Positions 8,936-18,496 of a stretch of DNA of 64,000 nt are shown here, piece after piece. The stretch lies in contig NZ_CP103965.1 in assembly GCF_024970185.1 (NCBI RefSeq), forward strand, positions 2,166,001 to 2,230,000. Reading direction: 5' to 3'. Origin of the DNA: Pseudomonas sp. N3-W (GTDB lineage: Bacteria; Pseudomonadota; Gammaproteobacteria; Pseudomonadales; Pseudomonadaceae). The first letter of the stretch is position 1. The number at the start of each line of letters is the position of its first letter. Made by a program: the position numbers and the translations under genes. The notes under the pieces were generated by a model, which did no database searches, was not told the origin of the DNA, and saw nothing but the letters and a program-made list of their open reading frames with translations.

Positions 8936-9631
8936 ATGGACGAGATAGAACAGCGCTGGCTGTATGCGCTTTCTGCACCTTTGGTCGCGCTTAACCCCGA
9001 TGCCGATTACACCGCCCCTACGTATTGCTTCGATCTCCAGCATGTCGATGTCGAGGACGGCTGGGGTATCACCACGCGGCCGCAACTGCTGGAGATGCTG
9101 CGCACTGCCGATAACGGCCACGCCAAGCAGTTGAACGAGGCCTACCGACAATGGGAGCGCTGCCTGCCGTCCGAATGGCAAGCGCTGGTCGAGACGCTCG
9201 ATACCCGTCAGCGAGCTTTTCATGAGCTGGCCAGTCGCACCTTTGGTGAATGTGGCCCCGGCGGTATTCGTGCCTGGGACATAGGACGCATGGGCTTTCT
9301 ATTGCGCGCCGCGGTGCTTCACGGCTGGATCGATCTGACTGAAAGCCTCTGGCTGCACGGCCGCATGGCGGCGCGCGCGCGGTATTACTACGACGACTGG
9401 ACCACTTACCTCAACGCTTTCGTTATCGGCAAGGCGTTCTGGAGTTGCCTGGGCAACAGCGATGAACAACTGGCCCACGAATATGACCGCCAAGGCGCTT
9501 ACGTGGGAAATACGGTCATCACTCGAAAAATTGACCGGGACGCCAAAGTGTTCTTCGCCGAGCTGCCATGGGACATGGCTCTGCACCTGCCGGAGCGTCC
9601 CGACACGTTAGGGGAGTTCGACTGGTCATGA
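8936..9631 (+). CDS. DUF1266 domain-containing protein
   Basis: A 231-residue protein without signal peptide or membrane segment. The central stretch GGIRAWDIGRMGFLLRAAVLHGWID (about residues 104-128) is the DUF1266 core. The biochemical role is unknown. The gene overlaps the start of the downstream J-like protein gene (ATGA), and an HscC-type Hsp70 converges on it. The same three families neighbour each other in Escherichia coli (ybeR/ybeU, djlB/djlC, hscC), which suggests that it belongs to this chaperone system. Confidence 0.85.
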   Translation: MDEIEQRWLYALSAPLVALNPDADYTAPTYCFDLQHVDVEDGWGITTRPQLLEMLRTADNGHAKQLNEAYRQWERCLPSEWQALVETLDTRQRAFHELASRTFGECGPGGIRAWDIGRMGFLLRAAVLHGWIDLTESLWLHGRMAARARYYYDDWTTYLNAFVIGKAFWSCLGNSDEQLAHEYDRQGAYVGNTVITRKIDRDAKVFFAELPWDMALHLPERPDTLGEFDWS

Positions 9632-12297
9632 GCTGCTGGATTCGCTTGGGCATCGAGCCCACCCAAGACAATGACGCCATTCGCAGCGCCTATCGTGCGC
9701 GTTTGCCGCAGCATCACCCCGAGACCGATCCGCAAGGCTTCCAGGCGCTGCGTGAAGCCTATGAAGTGGCGCTGCGCTACGCTCGCGAAGAGGACCTCGA
9801 AGAGACAGATGCCGGGGCAAGCGCCGCTGATCAGCTACTGGCTCATTTCGAAGCGCTGTTGCTCGACTCGACGCGACGCTTCAATCCAGATGCATGGCAC
9901 GCTTTCAATCTGGAACTGGATCAGCAGTCGCTGGAAACACTGGATGAGGTGTGTTGGGCGCTGTTAAGGCAGTTGCTCGACGCCGGACCGGTTTCCCATA
10001 CCTGCGTCCGGTTGCTGGCGCAGCGAATGGGCTGGGCGAACCGCATGCTCGATCTGGCGTTCGAGCATGCCCGGCAAGTCGATGAATTTCTTCAGCGAAT
10101 CGCCGTGCCAGACCCGTTCGACACGTCGCTGATGACACATTGGCCGGTGGCCGCGCAACTGGAGTCGCTCTGGTACGTTCGCACGCTCGATTACCTGCAT
10201 CGCAATGAACCACTGGCTGATTTCCAGTACTTCGCCAGTCTTCATACCTGCGTGCCACTGCCCGCCGATGATGCGCTGCTACAACGGTGGGCCGTGCAGT
10301 TCACTCAGGCCTCAATTGCCAGCAAGTCCTTTCTCGAGCTGGTCTCCGAGCAACATCGTCTGGCCCCTGACGACGTTGACTGGCTGTATCTGCTGGCGTG
10401 CCAGCGCAGCGCCTTGGGACTTGAAGAGCTGGCACTGCAAGCCTGGGTGCGACTGTGGCGGGAACACCAGCATCCGAAGGCCGCGACCTGGTTGCTGGAA
10501 TTGTGTGCCCGTCATCAACCACTGCGTCTGCCTTTGTTGATTCAGGCTTTCGATCGTCTGGAAAATTTCCGGGCCTGGTCCGATGACCTCAATGATGTCT
10601 CTCAGGAATATGGCAGTCCATCACAACGTCCGGAAACCCTCGCCCGCTGGTTCAACGCCCGGCAACTCGATCTGGTGGGCATTGCCGACGCTTTTGTCGA
10701 GTGGCGCATCAATGGCGACGAATTGCCTTTGCTCGCGTGGCTGATGATCGAAGGTGAAGATCCGCAGCTGCAAACGCTGTATCAACATGCCTGGGCGCTG
10801 CACCGGGGCGACGTGCCGCTGTTGCAGCGTGTGATGGATGCGCCGCAAGCGTCTGATGTGCTCGATGAGTTGGTGCTGCAAGGGTTCAAATATCAGGCTG
10901 AACAGCAGCTCTGCTGGTTGACCCATGCGCCGATTCCATTGGCCCTGAAGGCCTTTCTCGACAGTCAAGCCGCGCAGCCGCTACTCGCACCCGAACTGCA
11001 AAAAGGTGAGCCCCGCGAACTTGCTCTGCTGTGGATGCGCCGTTTGCGGCCCTACGATGTGCTTGCGTTAACGCGGCTGGATGAGGCATTTGCGCCGGGC
11101 AAGCAGGGCGCGATGCTGGGTGGTGTACACCTGCAGGTCCAACTTGCTGAGCAAGGTTTGTTGTTACCGGCGATGACGGCGGACCTCGACGTCTGGGAAT
11201 GGCATCGCCAAGCGTTGTATCTGTTGGCAACGCTTGCTGATCCGCAGCGTTGGCTCGGCGCGCAATCGGCCACCTGCGTGGATGCAATGAACATCCCGCG
11301 TGAACACCCACTGGCCCGCCTGCAACCACTGTTACGCCGCTTGAATCGTGAAGAGGGCTGCGCGAGTGGCTTGCTCGGTTGGCTGCAAGCCGAAGATCCG
11401 GTGCATGCGTTGCTTGCTCGCCAGTTGCTTGGCGTTCAGGAGGCGCTCGACAGTACCAAGCTGCTCGGCAATGACCGTTTGCTGGCGTGCATGCGCAGCG
11501 ATATTCGTGCATTCGACGACGATTTGCTCGGGCGGATGTTGCTATGCGGCGTGCTCTATCAGGACCCTTTGATGGATGCCGAGCAACGTGGTTATTTGCT
11601 GGGGCGTATCAGCGGTGTCACCAACCCTGAAGACTGGTTCGACAAGTTTCGCGACAGTTTGATCAAAGGTGAACCCACACGTCCACCACGTTCGGCGCTG
11701 GAGGGCGAGGGAATCGACGGCGATGCGTTTTACCTTGCTCTCGATGCACTCAAGGGCCTGGCACGTCATGGCGGTGCCGGCGTGCCGCGCCGGAAAATGT
11801 TGCAGTGCATGCAGAAGGCCAAGGACTATCCGGCTCACGGGCTCGGCCTGCGCTTCGCACTGAGTGCCCTGCTGTCCTGGAGCGAGCGCCTGCTCCTGGC
11901 CAAAAGCGACACCCGCCCAGTGCCATCCTCGGCTTTCTGGCGCTTGGGCAGTCGATTGGGGCGCAAGGCCTTTATCGGCCAGGTGCTGGGATGTGTGCTG
12001 ATCACTCCGATCGTGGCACTGCTCAGCGGCACCGCGGTCTCCGGCTTCGCCATGTTGCTGTTGGGGGTCCTGTTGTTGCTCAGTGCGACCCTGCGTCGAT
12101 TACACGACATGGGTCGGGGCATTCCCACGCTATTGATCATTGGATGCCTGACGCCGGTGTTGCCGTTCTTGCCGCTGCTGTTGTTCGGCTTCCCCGGTGA
12201 CACACTGCCCAATCGCTATGGCGTGCCGCCGGACAGTGCTGATCAGGAAACGCTGCCCGGGGGTTTGCAGGCCACCTTGCGGCGGCTAAACGGCTAA
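9628..12297 (+). CDS. Large J-like co-chaperone with C-terminal DUF805-type membrane region
   Basis: An 889-residue protein. Residues 1-55 form a compact J-like domain (CWIRLGIEPTQDNDAIRSAY, then HHPETDPQGFQALREAYEVAL). The canonical HPD tripeptide reads HPE here. A long helical repeat-like region of about 650 residues follows. The last 150 residues contain paired hydrophobic helices with FWRLGSRLGRKAFIGQ, LRRLHDMGRG and a final NRYG, as in DUF805 membrane proteins. ATG at 9628 overlaps the stop of the DUF1266 gene. It is a plausible membrane-bound partner of the HscC-like Hsp70 encoded on the opposite strand, comparable to E. coli DjlB/DjlC. Confidence 0.87.
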   Translation: MSCWIRLGIEPTQDNDAIRSAYRARLPQHHPETDPQGFQALREAYEVALRYAREEDLEETDAGASAADQLLAHFEALLLDSTRRFNPDAWHAFNLELDQQSLETLDEVCWALLRQLLDAGPVSHTCVRLLAQRMGWANRMLDLAFEHARQVDEFLQRIAVPDPFDTSLMTHWPVAAQLESLWYVRTLDYLHRNEPLADFQYFASLHTCVPLPADDALLQRWAVQFTQASIASKSFLELVSEQHRLAPDDVDWLYLLACQRSALGLEELALQAWVRLWREHQHPKAATWLLELCARHQPLRLPLLIQAFDRLENFRAWSDDLNDVSQEYGSPSQRPETLARWFNARQLDLVGIADAFVEWRINGDELPLLAWLMIEGEDPQLQTLYQHAWALHRGDVPLLQRVMDAPQASDVLDELVLQGFKYQAEQQLCWLTHAPIPLALKAFLDSQAAQPLLAPELQKGEPRELALLWMRRLRPYDVLALTRLDEAFAPGKQGAMLGGVHLQVQLAEQGLLLPAMTADLDVWEWHRQALYLLATLADPQRWLGAQSATCVDAMNIPREHPLARLQPLLRRLNREEGCASGLLGWLQAEDPVHALLARQLLGVQEALDSTKLLGNDRLLACMRSDIRAFDDDLLGRMLLCGVLYQDPLMDAEQRGYLLGRISGVTNPEDWFDKFRDSLIKGEPTRPPRSALEGEGIDGDAFYLALDALKGLARHGGAGVPRRKMLQCMQKAKDYPAHGLGLRFALSALLSWSERLLLAKSDTRPVPSSAFWRLGSRLGRKAFIGQVLGCVLITPIVALLSGTAVSGFAMLLLGVLLLLSATLRRLHDMGRGIPTLLIIGCLTPVLPFLPLLLFGFPGDTLPNRYGVPPDSADQETLPGGLQATLRRLNG

Positions 12298-13985
12298 AGG
12301 CGAAGTTGATCCAGCGCCTTGTTGAGCTCTGAGCGATGGCTGGCAATCTCCGCCGATTGCTGGCCAACGAGTACGGCAGTAAAGGCATCCAGCCATTCGG
12401 CAATTTGTTCACGGTCCCCACCCAGGCTTTGCATCCACGCCCGTTCCAGTCGCGCCAGCAAGGTGCGATTGGGCAATGCGTCGCGGGGGTGGATTTTCAG
12501 GGCAGTGAGCCGCTCATGACTGTTTTGCCGTGATTGCTGGTCGAGCCCGGTGGGGCTGCGATCAATGCTGTGGCTATGGCGTTCGCCACTGGCAAGCAGG
12601 GTCACATCGACTTCGAGCAAACCATTGATGTCGTAACTGAAGCGTACATCCAGGGCCTGGGTCTGGTCGCCGGGTGTCACGGGTACGTCAAAGGAGTCGA
12701 TGAAAATGTTGTCCCGCACCCACGGTCGCTCACCTTGATAGACCGCTATGCGGATCATTGTCTGCTGGGGATGGGTGGTGAAAAATCGTTGCACCCGGGA
12801 GGTCGGGATGATGGTGTTACGCTCGATGATCGGCGAGAAGGCGCCACTGACATCTTCACCACGACTGGTCGAAATGCCCAATGTGTACGGGCAGACATCA
12901 GTCAGAATAAGTTCTTCAATTGCACTGTCCCGAGCCTTGCACGCAGCCTGAGTAGCGGCACCAAGCGCAACAATCGTGTCCGGGTCAAGGTGGCGGTAGG
13001 GCAGGCGGCCGAACAGCGTGGCCACCATTTGCTGCACGGCCGGCATACGCGTGGCGCCGCCAACCATGACCAGGCTGTCGAGGTCCCGGGGTTTCAACCG
13101 GGCATCGCGCAACGCTTGCTCGATGGGCGCGCGCAAGCGGGTCAGCAACGGTTCCCAGATTTTCAGCGCGCCCGCTTCATCCAGCGACCATTCGCGCAAC
13201 GCGCCAGCACCGTTCCAGCTCAGGTGCTGCTTGCCTTCGCCGAGTTTGCATTTGAGTTGTTCCAACGCATCGCCAAGGCTGGCCAACCCCTGGGCGTCGA
13301 TCATCTGCGGCGTGAGTTGCCAGTCTTTCAGGCAGGCTTGCAGCAACGCTTCAGTGAAGTCTTCGCCACCGAGGAAGTTGTCGCCGGTGGAGGCGTGCAC
13401 CTCAATCAGCGGTAATGCGTATTCCAGCACCGTGACATCGAAGGTCCCGCCACCCAGGTCAAAAATCAGCGTGCGCTCGAACTTCTGCTCGTGCAGCCCG
13501 TATGCCATGGCGGCAGCGGTCGGTTCGTTGATCAGGCGCGACACCGTCAGCCCTGCCAGTTCGGCGGCAAACAGCGTGCGCTTGCGTTGTTCATCACTGA
13601 AGTAGGCCGGTACCGAAATGACTGCCTCGTGCACCGGATGGCCCAGCCAGACCTCGGCATCCTGCTTGAGCGAACCGATCACCAGCGCCGAGAGTTCTTC
13701 CGGGCTGAATGGCCGACCACCCAGTTCGAACAACTTGTCACTCCCCATGTATCGCTTGAACGCCGCTACCGTGCGCTCCGGATGAGTGGTCAGGCGGGCG
13801 CGTGCTGCCTTGCCCACCAAAATGCTGTCATCCTCGTCCAGGCTGACCACTGAAGGGGTCAGGACGTCGCCAAGTGCATTGGGAATCAACTGTGCCCGGC
13901 CTTCCTGCCAAACGGCAATCAGGCTGTTGGTAGTGCCAAGGTCGATACCCAGCAGGGCCGGGCGGGGGAGTTTTGCATCCTGCAT
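12294..13985 (-). CDS. hscC: HscC-type specialised Hsp70 chaperone
   Basis: A 563-residue Hsp70, shorter than DnaK because the C-terminal lid is reduced. The actin-like ATPase domain begins with LLGIDLGTTNSLIAVW. It contains NEPTAAAMAYGL and FDLGGGTFDVTVLE for phosphate binding and SLVMVGGATRMPAVQ near residues 310-325. The substrate-binding domain starts around DVCPYTLGIST. Met at 13985 is preferred over an upstream frame start at 14048 because it directly precedes the ATPase domain and has AAAGAGAT upstream. Its 3' end overlaps by 4 bp with the convergent J-like gene. In E. coli HscC is a non-essential Hsp70 stimulated by DjlC. Confidence 0.93.
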   Translation of the reverse strand: MQDAKLPRPALLGIDLGTTNSLIAVWQEGRAQLIPNALGDVLTPSVVSLDEDDSILVGKAARARLTTHPERTVAAFKRYMGSDKLFELGGRPFSPEELSALVIGSLKQDAEVWLGHPVHEAVISVPAYFSDEQRKRTLFAAELAGLTVSRLINEPTAAAMAYGLHEQKFERTLIFDLGGGTFDVTVLEYALPLIEVHASTGDNFLGGEDFTEALLQACLKDWQLTPQMIDAQGLASLGDALEQLKCKLGEGKQHLSWNGAGALREWSLDEAGALKIWEPLLTRLRAPIEQALRDARLKPRDLDSLVMVGGATRMPAVQQMVATLFGRLPYRHLDPDTIVALGAATQAACKARDSAIEELILTDVCPYTLGISTSRGEDVSGAFSPIIERNTIIPTSRVQRFFTTHPQQTMIRIAVYQGERPWVRDNIFIDSFDVPVTPGDQTQALDVRFSYDINGLLEVDVTLLASGERHSHSIDRSPTGLDQQSRQNSHERLTALKIHPRDALPNRTLLARLERAWMQSLGGDREQIAEWLDAFTAVLVGQQSAEIASHRSELNKALDQLRL

Positions 13986-14109
13986 GATTGATCTCTTTGA
14001 GACGGCGCAAAAAATCGCGACCCTACAGGCTGTAGAAAAAACTGGCAATTGGAGTGGCTGCTACCGGTCAGCTCTTGTGCTGTGTATTAGTTACAGGCTG
14101 TTGCATTGC

Positions 14110-17100
14110 CTATTTGAACAACCGCTCAAACGCCTCCACCGGCAACGGCCGGCTATGCAAATACCCCTGATACAAATGGCACCCCAGCCCCTGCAAAAAC
14201 GCCAGCTGCTCAGGCGTTTCCACGCCTTCGGCAATCACTTCCAATTCCAGGCTGCGGGCCATGGCGACGATGGCGCGGATGATCTCGGCGTCGTTGGGGT
14301 CGGTGGTGGCGTCGCGCACGAACGACTGGTCGATTTTCAGGGTGTCCACCGGCAGGCGCTTGAGATAAGTCAGTGACGAATACCCGGTGCCGAAATCATC
14401 CATGGCGAAGCTCACGCCCAGGCGTTTGAGGCGGCGCATTTTGTTGATGGTGTCTTCCAGGTTCTGGATGACGATGCCTTCGGTGATTTCCAGTTTCAGC
14501 ATCGAGCATGGCAGGCCGTGGCTGCTGAGGCTGTTTTCGATGCGCTCGACGAAGTCGTTCTGGCGGAACTGCCGTGGGCTGATGTTCACGCACAGGCTGA
14601 AGTGCTGCGGGTCCACCAGCTTCTTGGCGATCAGCTGTTTGAAGGCCTCGCAGGCTTCGTCGAGAATCCAGGTGCCGACCTCCAGAATCAGCCCGCTGTC
14701 TTCCAGCACCTTGATGAATTCGGTAGGCGATTGCGCGCCCAGTTCCGGGTGGTTCCAGCGCACCAGGGCTTCGGCGCCGATGATCCGGTTGCCGCGAGCG
14801 TCGATTTGCGGTTGGTAGTGCACGCTGAACTCACCACGGGACAGGGCCAGGCGCAGGTCGGTTTCCATGCGCAGCCGCTCGCTGGCGGCCTTTTGCATGG
14901 TGTTGTGGTACATCTGCGTGGTATTGCGTCCCGAATCCTTGGCCCGGTACAGCGCAATGTCGGCACGTTTGAGCAGGTCGGTGGGGGTCGAGCCGTGGTC
15001 GGGAATCAGCGCCACACCGATGCTCGGGGTGACTTGCAAGCGCTGGCCGTCGAGGAACATCGGCTCCGACAGCAGTTCGCGCAAAGTATCAGCGAGTTCG
15101 CGGACCTGAATGCTGACTTCATTGCGCGTGCCCTCCAGGCCGCTGAGCAACACCACGAACTCATCACCGCCCAGTCGCGCGACGGTGTCTTCCATGCGCA
15201 CGCTGGCTTCGAGCCTGGCGGTAATGATCTTCAGCACCGTGTCGCCCACCGGGTGCCCGAGGGAGTCGTTGATGTGCTTGAAGTGATCGAGGTCGAGAAA
15301 CAGCAGGGCGCCGCGCAGGTTGTGGCGTTTGAGCAGGGCGATCTGCTGGCTCAGGCGGTCCATCAGCAAGGCGCGGTTGGGCAGGTTGGTCAGTGGGTCG
15401 TGGTAGGCCAGGTGGCGAATCTGCGCCTCGGCATTTTTCAGCAGGCTGACGTCACGGGCGGTCATCAGCAGGCAGGCCGTTTCATTGAGGGTGATCGGTT
15501 CGATTGAGACTTCGACGGTCAACAGATCGCCGCGTTTGTTGCGCCCCAGCATTTCCTGATGGTGTACCCGGCCCTTGATCTGCAGTTCGGCCAGCAATGC
15601 CGAACGCTGTTTTTCCTCGGCCCAGATGCCCACCTGATACACGGTGCGGCCAATCACCTCGTCGGCACGGTAACCGGTCAGCCGGCAGAAACCGTCGTTG
15701 ACCTCAAGGTAGCGCCCGGTATCGCGCTCGGTGATGGTGATGGCGTCAGGGCTGGAGTGAAACGCCTTGGCGAATTTCTCTTCGCTGGCCTTGAGCGCGG
15801 CTTCCGAGCGCTGTTGCTGGGTGATGTCGCGCAGGGTGGTGACGATGCACGGCTGGTTGCCGACGCTGATCTGCCGGCTGGAGATCACGCAGGTCAGCGA
15901 TTGCCCGTTCTTGTGCTGGACGATGATCGCGACGTTGTTCAGGCCCTGTTCGCGAATGACCTGCTCGATGCGTTGCAGGCTTTTTGCCGACGCATCCCAC
16001 AAGCCGATTTCATCAGCGCTATGGCCAATCACGTCGGCAGCGCTCCAGCCGAAGGTCTGGGTGAAGCTGGAATTGATCTCGATGAACTGGCCGCTGTCCT
16101 GGCGGGTGACGCAGATCGGGTCCGGACTGACCTGGAACAGCGTGGCGAATTTCTCTTCCGACGCCACTAGCCGCTGCTCGCGCTCCACTTGATCGGTGAT
16201 GTCCAGCAGCGTGCCGGCCATGCGCAACGGGTTGCCCTGTTCATCGCGGTAGAGCCGGGCGCGACTTTCCAGGTAGCGTGAGCTGCCATCGGACAATTGC
16301 ACGCGGTACGTCAGCTGATAATTGCCCGCCGGGCCTTCACGCAGGCTGCGATAGGCGTTGCGCATGCTGTCGCGCTCTTCGCCTGGCACGCCTTCGAAGA
16401 ATTCGTCGAATGACTCATGGAATGGCTTGGGTTCCAGCCCGTGCAGTTGCGCGGCCCGCGCCGAGCCATAGAGCATGCCGCTGGGAATGTGCCAGTCCCA
16501 GGTGCCCAATTGCGCCGAATCGAGGGCCAGGTCCAGGCGTTCCTGGCTGTCCTTGAGCGCATGTTCGGCGGCTTTGCGTTCGGTGGTGTCAAGAAAAGTG
16601 CTCAGCAGATACGGCTGGCCTTCGAGTTCAACCTTTTGTGCGCTGAGGATGCCGTCGTGCACCTGACCGTTGCTGGCGCGGAACTGCACCTCCATGCTGA
16701 TCAGCTCGCCCTTGGCCTTGGTCGCCTTGATCAACTGCGCCCGTTGCTCGGGATGCACCCAAAGCCCCAGTTCCAGGGTGGTGCGGCCAATAGCGCTTTG
16801 CACCGGCCAGCCGAACAGGCTTTCGAAATACTGATTGGCCTCGGTGATCAGGCCGTCTTCCTGGCGGGTCAGCAGCACCATGTTCGGGCTCAGGTGAAAC
16901 AGCGTGGCGAAGCGTTTTTCCGAGCTGCTCAGCGCTTGTTCGCGCTGGCGCTGATGGGTGATTTCGCGAATCACCCCGATCATCCGCGGGCGGCCGTGTT
17001 TGTCCGGCAGCAGGCTGCCGTTGATTTCCAGCCAGTGCAGGCTACCGTCGGGCCAGCGAATGCGGTGGTGCATCGCCTGTTCCAGCGGCGCGCCGGCGAT

Positions 17101-17388
17101 CACCTGATGGAAGGCGCGAATGGTTTTTGCCCGGTCTTCTGCGGGCAGCAGGTCGAGGTATTCCAGGTCCTCGGGCAGCGGTTGGCGCGGATCGAAGCCG
17201 AACAGGGCCTGCGTCCCCCGCGACCAGCTGATCTGTCCGCGTTCAATGTCCCAGTACCACGCACCCAGGTGCGCGCCGTTCAAGGCCGCCAGCAACTGCG
17301 GAGCGCTTTCCCAGCTTTGCTCGGAGCGATGCGGGTCAGCGGCCTGAATGCGCGGCATGGGCGGAATTCGGTCAGCAGGTTTGGGCAT
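14110..17388 (-). CDS. Multi-PAS GGDEF-EAL protein (c-di-GMP cyclase/phosphodiesterase)
   Basis: A 1092-residue cytoplasmic signalling protein with no membrane helix. About five PAS/PAC units fill residues 30-650. A GGDEF domain (about 655-820) follows with an intact ARLGGDEFVVLL at about 739 and an RMED inhibitory site placed five residues before it. A C-terminal EAL domain (about 835-1085) carries EALVRW at about 873, NISPRQF and DDFGTGYSSL. Both catalytic motifs look intact, so synthesis, degradation or both are possible. PAS ligands are not predictable. An alternative start is Met11 (17358). It is monocistronic, between hscC and the LysR gene. Confidence 0.93.
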   Translation of the reverse strand: MPKPADRIPPMPRIQAADPHRSEQSWESAPQLLAALNGAHLGAWYWDIERGQISWSRGTQALFGFDPRQPLPEDLEYLDLLPAEDRAKTIRAFHQVIAGAPLEQAMHHRIRWPDGSLHWLEINGSLLPDKHGRPRMIGVIREITHQRQREQALSSSEKRFATLFHLSPNMVLLTRQEDGLITEANQYFESLFGWPVQSAIGRTTLELGLWVHPEQRAQLIKATKAKGELISMEVQFRASNGQVHDGILSAQKVELEGQPYLLSTFLDTTERKAAEHALKDSQERLDLALDSAQLGTWDWHIPSGMLYGSARAAQLHGLEPKPFHESFDEFFEGVPGEERDSMRNAYRSLREGPAGNYQLTYRVQLSDGSSRYLESRARLYRDEQGNPLRMAGTLLDITDQVEREQRLVASEEKFATLFQVSPDPICVTRQDSGQFIEINSSFTQTFGWSAADVIGHSADEIGLWDASAKSLQRIEQVIREQGLNNVAIIVQHKNGQSLTCVISSRQISVGNQPCIVTTLRDITQQQRSEAALKASEEKFAKAFHSSPDAITITERDTGRYLEVNDGFCRLTGYRADEVIGRTVYQVGIWAEEKQRSALLAELQIKGRVHHQEMLGRNKRGDLLTVEVSIEPITLNETACLLMTARDVSLLKNAEAQIRHLAYHDPLTNLPNRALLMDRLSQQIALLKRHNLRGALLFLDLDHFKHINDSLGHPVGDTVLKIITARLEASVRMEDTVARLGGDEFVVLLSGLEGTRNEVSIQVRELADTLRELLSEPMFLDGQRLQVTPSIGVALIPDHGSTPTDLLKRADIALYRAKDSGRNTTQMYHNTMQKAASERLRMETDLRLALSRGEFSVHYQPQIDARGNRIIGAEALVRWNHPELGAQSPTEFIKVLEDSGLILEVGTWILDEACEAFKQLIAKKLVDPQHFSLCVNISPRQFRQNDFVERIENSLSSHGLPCSMLKLEITEGIVIQNLEDTINKMRRLKRLGVSFAMDDFGTGYSSLTYLKRLPVDTLKIDQSFVRDATTDPNDAEIIRAIVAMARSLELEVIAEGVETPEQLAFLQGLGCHLYQGYLHSRPLPVEAFERLFK

Positions 17389-17457
17389 TGGCAGCAGGCC
17401 TTGGGCTGAATAGGGCGTTAGGCACAGGTATTCACAGCTCTATAGGAGTAGCACAAG

Positions 17458-18348
17458 TTAGCCACGAGTCCCTGGCAGATCGAGTTGTGCATCCAGCAAA
17501 GCCATAAAGGCCCGTGCGGCATTCGACAGCGTCCGTTCGGTGTGCAAGATATAGCCTAGCTGGCGAGTGAGCTGTATGCCCGGCAAAGGGATGCGCGCCA
17601 CCTGCTCATCCAGCATGGTGCGCGGCAGAACGCTCCAGGCCAGGCCGATCGAGACCATCATCTTTATGGTTTCCAGATAATTCGTACTCATGGCGATGTT
17701 CGGCGTCAGGCCCTGGGCCTCGAACAGACGCTGGACGATGTGGTGAGTAAAGGTATTGCCGCCGGGGAAAACCGCCGGGTGCGAGGCAATATCGGCCAGG
17801 CTGACCGCGCCGTTGCTGATCAATGCGTGTTCCGGCGCCACCACGAAATCCAGTGGGTCGTCCCACACCGGTGTGGCCTTGACCAGCGCATGCGGCTCCG
17901 GGGCCAGGGTGATGACCGCCAGTTCTGCGCGGCCATGGAGAATTTCTTCGTAGGCTACTTCCGAATCGAGGAACTGAATATCCAGCGCCACCTGTGGGTA
18001 ACGGCGGGTGAACTCCCTTAATAAGGGTGGCAAGCGGTGCAGGCCGATGTGGTGACTGGTGGCCAGGGTCAGGCGGCCGCTGACTTCGCCGGTCAGATTG
18101 GTCAGGGCGCGGCGGGTGTCATCCAGCACGTTCAGAATCTGATAAGCCCGTGGCAGCAAGGCTCGGCCGGCTTCGGTCAGGCCGACTTCGCGACCGAGCC
18201 GATCAAACAGGCGCACCTTCAATTGCTGCTCCAGCCCGGCGATGCGCTTGCTGATCGCCGGCTGAGTCAGGTGCAGCCGTTCGCCCGCTCCGGAGAAGCT
18301 GCCGGTCTCGGCAATGGCGATAAACGCATTCAGGTTGGCCAGATCCAT
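17458..18348 (-). CDS. LysR-family transcriptional regulator
   Basis: A 296-residue LysR protein. The winged HTH lies at about residues 1-60 (LNAFIAIAETGSFSGAGERL, LTQPAISKRIAGLEQQL) and the periplasmic-binding-like effector domain at about 90-290. It is divergent from leuC with about 150 bp between the starts, so it probably controls leuCD and itself; this is inferred from position. The co-inducer is unknown. Confidence 0.92.
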   Translation of the reverse strand: MDLANLNAFIAIAETGSFSGAGERLHLTQPAISKRIAGLEQQLKVRLFDRLGREVGLTEAGRALLPRAYQILNVLDDTRRALTNLTGEVSGRLTLATSHHIGLHRLPPLLREFTRRYPQVALDIQFLDSEVAYEEILHGRAELAVITLAPEPHALVKATPVWDDPLDFVVAPEHALISNGAVSLADIASHPAVFPGGNTFTHHIVQRLFEAQGLTPNIAMSTNYLETIKMMVSIGLAWSVLPRTMLDEQVARIPLPGIQLTRQLGYILHTERTLSNAARAFMALLDAQLDLPGTRG

Positions 18349-18496
18349 TTGTAGTATTCCAGTTGGTTATCCAAAGCATAAAAAATATGAATTTGAGTTA
18401 TTTAATGTAACCCCCTAGGATCGACCTCACAAGCCAAGGGGTTATTGAATCGTTCAAAACCCACGGCATAGAAACAAGCTGATGAGGAACCGTCTG

